Source of the DNA: Bryobacterales bacterium
GTDB lineage: Bacteria > Acidobacteriota > Terriglobia > Bryobacterales > Bryobacteraceae
DNA: 48,687 nt
Direction: 5' to 3'
Assembly (NCBI GenBank): GCA_003157745.1
Contig: PMKM01000092.1
Span: 9,220 to 57,906, forward strand
A program made the position numbers and the translations under genes. This document shows, piece by piece, positions 38,152 through 45,962 of this stretch. A model generated the notes under the pieces. It was not told the DNA's origin. It saw only the letters and a list, made by a program, of their open reading frames with translations, and ran no database searches. The stretch's first letter is position 1; the number at the start of each line of letters is the position of its first letter.

Positions 38152-38862
38152 ATGGCCGAACCGGGCAAGGTTGACTCTAAGTCGGAAAGCGAGTTACTGC
38201 TCCTGGTTGAGGGCGTCAACGATTGCCATGCAGTTTTCCAACTGATGTGGCTGGTCTACGGCGCCGATCCGGTCTTTGGTATTCACGAATGTGGCAGCGA
38301 TGACAAGGTTCTAGAGAGCCTTGCCGCCCGGATTGTGAGCACGACTCCAATGCAGAAAGTATTGGGGCTGGTCCTGGACGCCGACATCGAAGGCTCACAC
38401 CCCGATCAGGTTATCCAGAGTCGTCTCGATCAACTCGTGGCCAGAGCAGGAACATACTATCCCCTGCCGGCCGTTTTTCCTGAACAGGGGCTGATCCTCG
38501 AACCTCTCGGCAGCAGACCGGACGCGGATCGGTTGCCCAGGCTGGGTGTTTGGCTAATGCCGAACAACAAGGCCTATGGGATGTTTGAGGACCTCCTGAT
38601 GGGCTCCCTGTCCGATCAGGTGGCCGCATACACAACCGCGGTTGTGAAGCAGGCCAAGGCAGACGGCGTCGCGAGGTTCAAGGACGTCCATCTTTCGAAG
38701 GCGGTCATCCGCACGTACATGGCGTGGCAGGACCCGCCGGACGTTCAGTACCTTGGCCTGGCAATCAAGAAACGTGCGTTTGCGAATATCGAATCGGAGT
38801 GCGGGCAGTTCGTTCAGTGGCTTCAGCAGCTCTTTGGTCAGCCTGCCGCGAAGGCTGTCTGA
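38152..38862 (+). CDS. DUF3226-like TOPRIM-fold protein, second gene of the cassette
   Basis: This encodes 236 residues, with the ATG three bases after the ATPase stop (TGAgtcATG), so translation is coupled. It shows a TOPRIM-like acidic set: Glu20 in LLLLVEGVNDCH and Asp76/Asp78 in LGLVLDADIEG. The block LGVWLMPNNKAYGMFEDLLM (131-150) is the most recognisable part of DUF3226. TOPRIM folds bind metal and cut or rejoin nucleic acid; in OLD and PARIS systems they are toxic nuclease effectors controlled by the partner ATPase. There is no signal peptide or membrane segment. Function is inferred from fold motifs and pairing; nuclease activity is not shown by sequence alone. Confidence 0.8.
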   Translation: MAEPGKVDSKSESELLLLVEGVNDCHAVFQLMWLVYGADPVFGIHECGSDDKVLESLAARIVSTTPMQKVLGLVLDADIEGSHPDQVIQSRLDQLVARAGTYYPLPAVFPEQGLILEPLGSRPDADRLPRLGVWLMPNNKAYGMFEDLLMGSLSDQVAAYTTAVVKQAKADGVARFKDVHLSKAVIRTYMAWQDPPDVQYLGLAIKKRAFANIESECGQFVQWLQQLFGQPAAKAV

Positions 38863-38903
38863 TGTCACCGAACGCGTGTTGTGCCGCCGATTCCCGTGTC
38901 GCG

Positions 38904-38923
38904 CAATGAACCCTGCCTCATTG
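38904..38923. terminator. Hairpin between convergent genes
   Basis: CAATGA-ACCCTGCC-TCATTG forms a perfect six-base-pair stem; flanking GCG and CGC could extend it past a two-base bulge. It sits between the stops of the TOPRIM-like gene (38862) and the ABC-F gene (38932). No U tract follows, so it is only a weak bidirectional terminator candidate. Confidence 0.35.
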
Positions 38924-38931
38924 TTCGCGGC

Positions 38932-40722
38932 TTACTTCGCCACTTTCGCTTCCAACTCCGCCCAGCGCGCGTACAGCTTCTCGACGACCTTTTGGGCTTG
39001 CTGCATGCGTTCGTAGGCTTCTGTAAGACGCTTGGCATCGGGGCCGGACTCTTGCATCTCGCGGTGCCAGGCGGCTAACTCGTGTTCGGCTTCTAATATC
39101 TTCTCTTCCATGGCGTCCCACTCGCGCTGTTCCAAGTAGGCTAGTTTTCGCTTGGGACCATCGTCTGGCGTGGGCGGGCGCGGTTGTTTGTCGGGGGACT
39201 TTTGGGTGGGTGACTCGATGCGCGACGACTCCCATTGCGAATAGTCGGCGAAAGTCTCTCCGTTGCCGCCATCGAGACCGACCACGACAGTCGAGACGCG
39301 GTCGAGTAAGTAGCGGTCGTGACTGACTAAGACGATGGCGCCGGGGAACTCCAAGAGGCTATCTTCGAGAACTTCGAGCGTTGGAATGTCCAGGTCGTTG
39401 GTAGGTTCGTCGAGTAAGAGCACGTCGGCGGTAGAGAGCATCAGGCGCGCGATCATGGCGCGGGCGCGCTCGCCGCCGGAGAAACGCGCCATAGGCATCT
39501 CAAGTTGTTCGTCGAGGAAGAGGAAACGCTTAGCCCATCCGGCGACGTGCGTGGGACGGCCGCGGTACATGACCGAATCGCCCTCGGGACACAGGGTACG
39601 GCGCAGGCTGAGTTCCGGGTCGAGATATGCGTGGCGATCCTGGGCGAAGCTGACGATTTGCAGCTTGTCGGCGCAACGGACGGAGCCTTCATCGGGCGCG
39701 ATCTCGCCTTCGAGGATCTTCAGCAACGTGGTCTTCCCGCTGCCGTTGGCGCCGACCAGGCCGACGCGCACGCCGGGCGCGAGAACGAGGTCCAGATCCT
39801 GAAACAGCTTGCGCCCTCCGAGCGTCTTGCTAATGCCTTTGGCTTCGATGAGACGCTTCGTCTTGCGATCGGACGCGGTGAAATCGATCTGCGCGGTCGA
39901 GGTACGGCTGCGCGCGGTGACGTCGGCGAGTTCCTCGATCAGGCGGCCAGCCGAATCGATGCGCGCGCGCGATTTGCCGGTGCGGGCCTTGGGGCCGCGG
40001 CGCAGCCATTCGACCTCGCGCTTCACCTTGGTCTCGAGCGAATCCTGCCGCTTGGCTTGCGCCTCTAGAAAATCGGCGCGCCGCTCCAGGAACTCGCTGT
40101 AGTTCCCGGCCACCTGGAAGGCGCTCTGCGGATAGATACGGTTCACCTCCATCATCTGCGTGGCGACGTTCTCGAGAAAATACCGGTCGTGAGTGACCAC
40201 CATGCAGGCGTTGGCGGCGAGGAGGGCGTTTTCGAGCCACAGGATGCTGTCCAGATCCAGGTGATTGGTCGGCTCGTCGAGTAGCAGCACGTCGGGTTCG
40301 GTGACCAAGGCAGCGGCGATGGCGAGCCGCTTCCGCCAACCGCCGGAGAGCGATGCGGCGGGAGTGGCGGCGGATTCGAAGCCTGCGCGGCCGAGCATCA
40401 TCTCCTGGCGCGCGGTCCTCTCCTGAGGTTCGAGTGGCAGACCGGCGAGCGCCGCAGCGAGGACGGAGCCGACCGTATCGCCGGGAGCGAAGATGGAATC
40501 CTGGGGGACGTAGGCCAGCCGGGTGAGCTTGCGCAGCGCGCGCACGCCGGAATCCGGCTCCTCGCGGCCAGCGAGGATTTCGAGCAGCGTGGTCTTACCG
40601 CTGCCGTTGGGTCCGATCAGCCCGGTGCGCTCGCCTTCGGAAATACTCACCGAGAGGTTCTCAAACAGGGGCCGTGCGCCGAACGACTTTGTGATCGCGG
40701 CGCCAATCAATAGAATTGCCAT
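38932..40722 (-). CDS. uup: ABC-F family ATPase (Uup type)
   Basis: This encodes 596 residues from the ATG at 40722 (MAILLIGAAITKSFGARPLF). AAGGAG abuts this ATG without a spacer, so an ATG at 40740 is possible. Two ABC domains lie in tandem with no membrane segments: Walker A GPNGSGKT (37-44) and GANGSGKT, signatures LSGGWRKR and FSGGERAR, and Walker B regions VLLLDEPTNHLD and VLLLDEPTNDLD. A charged linker separates them, and the C-terminus is a coiled coil (KRKLAYLEQREWDAMEEKIL...), which marks the Uup branch rather than EttA. Such proteins act on ribosomes or on DNA structures such as replication intermediates. It is followed after 68 bp by the SH3 lipoprotein gene on the upstream side. 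Confidence 0.9.
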   Translation of the reverse strand: MAILLIGAAITKSFGARPLFENLSVSISEGERTGLIGPNGSGKTTLLEILAGREEPDSGVRALRKLTRLAYVPQDSIFAPGDTVGSVLAAALAGLPLEPQERTARQEMMLGRAGFESAATPAASLSGGWRKRLAIAAALVTEPDVLLLDEPTNHLDLDSILWLENALLAANACMVVTHDRYFLENVATQMMEVNRIYPQSAFQVAGNYSEFLERRADFLEAQAKRQDSLETKVKREVEWLRRGPKARTGKSRARIDSAGRLIEELADVTARSRTSTAQIDFTASDRKTKRLIEAKGISKTLGGRKLFQDLDLVLAPGVRVGLVGANGSGKTTLLKILEGEIAPDEGSVRCADKLQIVSFAQDRHAYLDPELSLRRTLCPEGDSVMYRGRPTHVAGWAKRFLFLDEQLEMPMARFSGGERARAMIARLMLSTADVLLLDEPTNDLDIPTLEVLEDSLLEFPGAIVLVSHDRYLLDRVSTVVVGLDGGNGETFADYSQWESSRIESPTQKSPDKQPRPPTPDDGPKRKLAYLEQREWDAMEEKILEAEHELAAWHREMQESGPDAKRLTEAYERMQQAQKVVEKLYARWAELEAKVAK

Positions 40723-40790
40723 CTCCTTCCAGCATGGCATGGCAGCGCATGGCCGCGCCGGCCAGACCGGAAATGACGCCTGCGCCGTCC

Positions 40791-42032
40791 CTACTTGGTC
40801 AGCGCTTTCCAGCGCGCCTTCAGGCGATCGAGGAGGCCGTGCGGCGGAGGCGCGGGCTGCTCGGCCGGCAATGCGGCCAGGATGCCGGAAGCTGCCTGCG
40901 GCGTGTAGACGGGCGGCGTGGCGGGGCAGGCGCTTTCGGATGCGAGGCGGATGCGGCCAGAGGCGAGCACATACTCGCGGCGCACGCGCTGGCCGGCCTT
41001 GTTCACCACGCAAACGGAGAAGCCAGGATCGGCGCGCCCGGCCACGCCCGCGGGTTCGGCGAGCACCGGCAAGTAGCCTTCGAGGTTGCGCTCCACGTGG
41101 CCGGTTTCGTAACGGTGGTGGCGGAAGCTATAGACGAACACGCGGAAACTATCGAAATCGTAATCGTGAATGCCGCTGGCTACGGTGGCCCACACCCAGA
41201 CGTCTTTGCGTTCGTCGTGGTCGGCCATCTGGCCGAGGGAGGCATAGGAGACGATGCGATGGCCCTCGGCATACTGAGCCACTTCGTCGGGAATGGCCAT
41301 CGAGACGAAGCGGGTCAACACCCAGCCGGCCTGGCCGGTCGAAACGCGCACCAGACTCCAGTAATCGAGCGAGGGCGCGGGCCGGCCGGCGGCGGGCTCC
41401 TCGGGCTCGGGCGGCGGCGCGTCCGGGTCCCGGCCGGAGAGCGCGAGAAGATCGGCCGGCGGCGGAGGAGGCTTGGGCATGGGCGGCGGCGGGATCTTCC
41501 CCTTTGGCTCGGCCTTCTTCGACTGCTTCTTCGGCACCGGGACCACCAACGGGGCACGCGCCAGCTCGGTGCGCGGCAGGGCAATGGTGGCCAGCACGTC
41601 GAACTTCTCTGCGGTGCGGATTTGGAGGAAGCTGGGCGCGGCGCGCGAGGGCTGCGTGTGGGCGTTCAGATCGCTATAACTGGTGGCCTTCCCTTGCGAG
41701 GCCATCCCGGCCGCACGGTCGGCGAGCGCCTGCAGGCTCGCCATATCCGCCGCGGCCAGCAACTGGTGGGCTTCGGTCCAGCCCTCCTTCCCGGCCCGCG
41801 TGCGCACGTGGATGAGGCTCCGCCGCCGCGCCAGGATCTCCAACCGCTCGCCGTGTTTCACGGTGGCCACCACGGCGGATTGGAGGGAGATGTCGCCGTG
41901 AATCTTGAGCGTGGCCGGACCCACGAAGGCCTGTCCGATGGCAGGCTCATGCCCCGCCGTGCCGGAGCGGCAGCCGGCCAGCACCAGCGGCGCAGCCAGG
42001 AGGATCGCCCTACATATGAACCGGAATCGCAC
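40791..42032 (-). CDS. SH3-domain lipoprotein with proline-rich linker
   Basis: This encodes 413 residues with a lipoprotein signal peptide and lipobox LAGC (Cys at about residue 21). Residues about 35-95 are a bacterial SH3 domain (VATVKHGERLEILARRRSLI; VRTRAGKEGWTEAHQLL). A long hinge (about 165-225) includes a basic stretch and a polyproline run (KIPPPPMPKPPPPP). A second domain (about 228-360) contains WSLVRVSTGQAGWVLTRFVS, a second SH3-like unit, then a domain with VWVWATVASGIHDYDFDSFR. SH3b domains bind peptidoglycan or peptides, so the protein probably spans from a membrane to the cell wall. The function is not known. It lies upstream of, and on the same strand as, uup. Confidence 0.72.
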   Translation of the reverse strand: MRFRFICRAILLAAPLVLAGCRSGTAGHEPAIGQAFVGPATLKIHGDISLQSAVVATVKHGERLEILARRRSLIHVRTRAGKEGWTEAHQLLAAADMASLQALADRAAGMASQGKATSYSDLNAHTQPSRAAPSFLQIRTAEKFDVLATIALPRTELARAPLVVPVPKKQSKKAEPKGKIPPPPMPKPPPPPADLLALSGRDPDAPPPEPEEPAAGRPAPSLDYWSLVRVSTGQAGWVLTRFVSMAIPDEVAQYAEGHRIVSYASLGQMADHDERKDVWVWATVASGIHDYDFDSFRVFVYSFRHHRYETGHVERNLEGYLPVLAEPAGVAGRADPGFSVCVVNKAGQRVRREYVLASGRIRLASESACPATPPVYTPQAASGILAALPAEQPAPPPHGLLDRLKARWKALTK

Positions 42033-42099
42033 CTATCGTGATTCTAGTGCAGCGGGCCGCAGGGTTTCATCTACCGCCCGGCAGGCAACGGCGGCGGGC

Positions 42100-43005
42100 C
42101 TACTGATCGGCCTCATCCAGGAACGATGTAGCGATGCGGATGACGAGGTCGGCCTTGCAGTCCAGGACGACGTGCCCACAGCCTGGAATGAAAGCGAGTT
42201 GGCCCTTCGGCAGCAAATGGTAGATGTCGACCAGGTGATCGGCACGCGTGTACTGATCGCGGTCTCCGGCGATGAGGAGCGTGGGCGCCTTTATGGCGCG
42301 GACTTCGTCCTGCTTCACGAAAGACGGGGCGCGGTACATCATGTCGAGTTCCCGAATCAGCGGCTCCCACAGTTCTGGCCTGGCCATGATTTTCTTTCTG
42401 GCCGCCACCAGACCGGGGACCTGCTGTTGCATGAGTTCGGGCGTGAGCGGAGGGGCCTCGGCCGACTGCAAAGTGTTTCCGTAGGAACCGATCGGTCCGC
42501 CGATGGCGATCAGGCGATGGATCCGTTCCGGGTGCGTGGAAGCGAGGATATAGGATGTGATCGCTCCTTCGCTGAAGCCGAGCAGGTCGACCTTTTCGCC
42601 GTTAGGGAAGATACTCTCGATGACCGCGGCGGCGTCCTGAGCGAACTGGCGATGGGACAGAGGGAGGTTGCCGCGCTCAGAGCGCCCATACCCGCGAGTG
42701 GCAATGGCGATAACGGTGCGCTGCTTGCTTATGGCGCCGATCAGATCGCCGAATTCGTCAATGTAACCATACTCGCCGCCGTGTAATAGCAGCAGCGGGC
42801 GGCCTCCGTTCCCATAGCGTTCATAGTAGAGCTTCGCGTCGGGGGTTTGGACGTAGTGGCCCGCCATGTCGTCCGACCCGTACCGCGGCCCCTCCTTGAT
42901 CTCGTCCGCGGCGAGTGCGGGAATCGCCGCAATCATGGTTGCCAGTAAACCCGTAAGAAATGGTGTGTGCACTAATGCCGATCCTTTCCCCTCCGATCTT
43001 CGCAT
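42100..43005 (-). CDS. Exported alpha/beta-hydrolase
   Basis: This encodes 301 residues from the ATG at 43005. A GTG at 42972 with AAGGA nine bases upstream would give a cleaner signal peptide (HTPFLTGLLATMIAAIPALA). The hydrolase fold shows the oxyanion region LLLLHGGEYGY, nucleophile elbow GFSEGA, acid GDRDQYT and histidine GCGHVV, a complete catalytic triad set. The closest general family is the epoxide-hydrolase/haloperoxidase/prolyl-aminopeptidase-like Abhydrolase_1. The substrate is not known. It is divergent from the epimerase gene at 43226, with about 220 bp between them. Confidence 0.82.
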   Translation of the reverse strand: MRRSEGKGSALVHTPFLTGLLATMIAAIPALAADEIKEGPRYGSDDMAGHYVQTPDAKLYYERYGNGGRPLLLLHGGEYGYIDEFGDLIGAISKQRTVIAIATRGYGRSERGNLPLSHRQFAQDAAAVIESIFPNGEKVDLLGFSEGAITSYILASTHPERIHRLIAIGGPIGSYGNTLQSAEAPPLTPELMQQQVPGLVAARKKIMARPELWEPLIRELDMMYRAPSFVKQDEVRAIKAPTLLIAGDRDQYTRADHLVDIYHLLPKGQLAFIPGCGHVVLDCKADLVIRIATSFLDEADQ

Positions 43006-43225
43006 CGGTTGGCGCGCAGGATATGGTCAAAGTTACGAAGCCGCGATTGTGAGTTGTGAACCGGCCTTCGCCGGATGTGAAGCGGGTGAGACGTTTGGCG
43101 GGAATCGCGCCGCCCGGTGGGCGCGCCCCTTATCGGAGTTGCGCAGCGCACTGAACGGGCGGTACGATGTCGTGCGTCAAGACATGCCAGGGCCGATCCG
43201 GCCCGGAGAGCAAGGAGGTATTGAG

Positions 43226-44101
43226 ATGCAGTTCGGGATTCACTCGCTGCTGTTCCGAGAGACATTCCTCGACAAGGACCTGCCCTTGCTCGACAAGTGC
43301 AAAGGGCTCGGGTTCGACGCCGTCGAGATCATTCCCTTCGACGCCGACGGCTTTCCGGCGGCCAAGGTCAAAGCAGCCGCCGCCGATCTGGGTCTGACCA
43401 TCAACACCGGCTACGGCATGCCGGATCAATACAACATCATCTCGCCCGATCCCTCGATCCGGCGCGATGGCATCCAGTTTGCGAAGAAGCTCATCGACCT
43501 CAGCAACGAAGCGGGGTCGAAAATCCTGACCGGATTGATCCACTGCGGTTGGGGCTACCTGACGGGCAAGATGCCGACGGCCGACGAGTGGAAGTGGGGC
43601 GTCGAGGGGATGCGCGAGATCGCCGGCTACGCGCAGGAGACTTCCGGCCTGGTGATGGGCATCGAGACGGTCAATCGCTTCGAAAGCCACCTCATCAACA
43701 CCGCCGCCGATGCGGTCCGGTTCGTGCGCGACATCGGGCTCCCCAATGTGAAGGTGCACCTCGACACGTTCCACATGATCCGCGAGGAGAATGATTTCCC
43801 TGCCGCGGTGCGAGCCACCGGCAGCTACGTCGGGTACGTCCACGCTTGCGAGAACCAGCGCGGCATTCCCGGCACCGGCATGGTTCCCTGGGTCCCCTTC
43901 TTCGAGGCCCTGCGGCAGATCGGCTACGACGGCTGCGTGACGATCGAGTCGTTCGACCCTGGTCTCGAAAGCGTGGTCAAGCTGTGCTGTATTTGGCGGA
44001 AGCTGGCCGATTCCCCGGAGCAGCTTGCCACCGAGGGGCTGCGGTTCCTCAAAGGCGTTTACGCGCAGGTTTACTTGCGAGAGGCCGCGTCGTCCAATTG
44101 A
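43226..44101 (+). CDS. D-tagatose/D-psicose 3-epimerase family TIM-barrel isomerase
   Basis: This encodes 291 residues. The ATG at 43226 is decided by AAGGAGG seven bases upstream; the longer frame has no such site. Length and motifs match ketose 3-epimerases. The metal and catalytic set is Glu147 (GIETVNRFESH), Asp180 (VHLDTFHM), His206 (VHACENQRG) and Glu241 (TIESFDPG), each offset by three from the positions I recall for Agrobacterium D-psicose 3-epimerase. The enzyme interconverts ketohexoses at C3 in the cytosol, for example D-fructose and D-psicose, D-tagatose and D-sorbose, or L-ribulose. It may serve rare-sugar catabolism. It stands alone between divergent and convergent genes. Confidence 0.87.
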   Translation: MQFGIHSLLFRETFLDKDLPLLDKCKGLGFDAVEIIPFDADGFPAAKVKAAAADLGLTINTGYGMPDQYNIISPDPSIRRDGIQFAKKLIDLSNEAGSKILTGLIHCGWGYLTGKMPTADEWKWGVEGMREIAGYAQETSGLVMGIETVNRFESHLINTAADAVRFVRDIGLPNVKVHLDTFHMIREENDFPAAVRATGSYVGYVHACENQRGIPGTGMVPWVPFFEALRQIGYDGCVTIESFDPGLESVVKLCCIWRKLADSPEQLATEGLRFLKGVYAQVYLREAASSN

Positions 44102-44128
44102 GTGCGTTCCCGGAGCCGCCAGCCGCCC

Positions 44129-45919
44129 TCAGAAAATGAAGGCGAGACCGCCGCGCACGCTGCGCGGGTTATCGACCAGCAGCAACTCGCCCGCCGAGGT
44201 ATGGATGCCGAGGTAGCCCTGCGCCAGGAGATTGCGCAACTCGGCGGTGGCCTCGACGCGCTTGCCCAGGCCGGGGATGGGCTGCCGCACGAACACGTTC
44301 AGGCCCGGCAGCGCGCGCAGCGGCTGCATGCTGTATGGGTTGTCGGCCATCACCCAGCGCGCATCGCCGATGGCGATCTGGTAGCTGGCGATCATATGCG
44401 TGCCGGTGTGAGGCAGCGTCATGGCCAGCCGCGCGGTGACGGCCTGGCGGCGTCCGGCGTGGATCATGGAGCGGAGTTCATCCGGGCTGTTGCTCTGGAG
44501 GGTTTCGTGCCAGGCGGTGAGGGCGCCCTCGTTGCCATAGGCGACGGTGGCGCTCACGTGTTCACCCATGCGCTGAGTGAGCGAGGCATCGAGTCCCGAC
44601 ATGGCGAAGTTGCCGGCGTCGAAGACGGAACTGTTCGAGAACAGATCGGGAACCACGTTGCCGGCCATGAAGAACCCGGTGGGCAAGACCACGGCCAAGG
44701 CGGCGTCGTCGAGCGCCTCGCGATAAGCCGACAGGCGAAGCGTGCGCGACCCCATCCCGCGCGCCACGGCAATTTCGAAATCCTCGCCGCGCTGCAGCCG
44801 CGCACGGCCCCGGGCGAGCGACAGGCGCGGAAACATGCCGAGCGTGTTCAGGTCCTGGCGCAAGTCGGCGTCGTCCGCCGTGCTATCGCCGACCTCCGGG
44901 CGGGCGTTGCCGGAGGAGAAAGCCACCTCGACATCGGTCGCACGATCCGCCGCCCACGCCAAGCGCACATACGGGCTGAGGTACGTCACATGATCGAGGA
45001 AGGACACCATGTCCGCCTGGCTGCCATACCGCACGGACACGCTGTCGGCAAGCTGGGTGCGATTATCCAGGCTCGCCGAAACCGTGCGCAGGATCGGGAC
45101 GCCCGCGTCGGCACCCACCAGTACCGGCCCCAGGCGTTCCGGCAGATACAACTGGCGCATGGTGAAGGAAGCCACCGGCTTGCCGCCGGCGAGATCGGTG
45201 CTGAAGCTGGTGCGAAACGCCGCCACCGGCGTGCCGGTTTGCGAGCCGTAGCCGAAGTTACCGCTCATCTGCAGCAGGTTGTTGCCGCAAAGCGAGGTCG
45301 CCACTGCGAACGCCGTGCCCAGATCCGCCTCACTGGCGGCGTTAGCCACCATGGCGCCATCGCCGGCCGAGAAGCGGAGAATGCCGCGCGTATCGGTGAG
45401 CACGGTTACCGGCGGAGCGTTGCTGCCGGTCCCCGGCGGGTCGTCGCGGAAATGCATCACCGGACGCGCGTCGGAAGCGCTGCGCAGCACCCACTTCCAG
45501 TCGTCGGCAATGAGCGTGCCATTTTCGAAATTGGGATAGTCCAACTGAATGGAGCTGAACAGGGTGTTCAAGCTGACATGCAACCGGCTAAGCCGCCCGG
45601 ACTGGACCGCGATGTCGCGGCGAACGGCCGGCACGAAACTGGCCAGGGTCACGCGTAGCGAGTACAACGAGGGGAAAAGGCCGGCCAGATGGAACTGGCC
45701 GTTCTGGTCGCTGAGGACCTTGCCGACCTGCCGGTCCTGGCGATTGAAGACCACTACCGTTGCGCCCATCTGCGGGACGCCGCGCGAGTCGTTCACCACG
45801 CCTGCGATCGAACCGGAAAGCTTGACTGGCTGGATGGCTTCCGCCGCACCCGGCACGAGTAAGCACAGCACGCCCGCCAACATCCAAGCCGCCGTGTTAT
45901 GCGCCTTGTTCGTCACCAT
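44129..45919 (-). CDS. Outer-membrane barrel-like protein with N-terminal carboxypeptidase-regulatory domain
   Basis: This encodes 596 residues with a signal peptide (AAWMLAGVLCLLVPGAAEA). Residues about 35-115 are a CarboxypepD_reg-like domain (SGSIAGVVNDSRGVPQMGAT; LSDQNGQFHLAGLFPSLYSL). There is no recognisable TonB plug. The remaining about 450 residues alternate like beta strands and end with aromatic GGLAFIF, a typical outer-membrane assembly signal. It is about half the length of the Oar-type receptors in this window, so it may be a reduced barrel with a different role, perhaps surface adhesion or export. The next gene upstream on the same strand encodes a GWxTD protein, 43 bp away. 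Function unknown. Confidence 0.7.
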   Translation of the reverse strand: MVTNKAHNTAAWMLAGVLCLLVPGAAEAIQPVKLSGSIAGVVNDSRGVPQMGATVVVFNRQDRQVGKVLSDQNGQFHLAGLFPSLYSLRVTLASFVPAVRRDIAVQSGRLSRLHVSLNTLFSSIQLDYPNFENGTLIADDWKWVLRSASDARPVMHFRDDPPGTGSNAPPVTVLTDTRGILRFSAGDGAMVANAASEADLGTAFAVATSLCGNNLLQMSGNFGYGSQTGTPVAAFRTSFSTDLAGGKPVASFTMRQLYLPERLGPVLVGADAGVPILRTVSASLDNRTQLADSVSVRYGSQADMVSFLDHVTYLSPYVRLAWAADRATDVEVAFSSGNARPEVGDSTADDADLRQDLNTLGMFPRLSLARGRARLQRGEDFEIAVARGMGSRTLRLSAYREALDDAALAVVLPTGFFMAGNVVPDLFSNSSVFDAGNFAMSGLDASLTQRMGEHVSATVAYGNEGALTAWHETLQSNSPDELRSMIHAGRRQAVTARLAMTLPHTGTHMIASYQIAIGDARWVMADNPYSMQPLRALPGLNVFVRQPIPGLGKRVEATAELRNLLAQGYLGIHTSAGELLLVDNPRSVRGGLAFIF

Positions 45920-45962
45920 CGCGACGCTCGCCGCACCCTCTAGACGGACGCAAGCCCGTATC

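Noticed and set aside
44102-45658. Long plus-strand frame opposite the barrel-like gene
   Set aside because: It is rich in Arg, Ala, His and Gln as expected for an antisense shadow of GC-rich coding DNA, with no domain or export signal.
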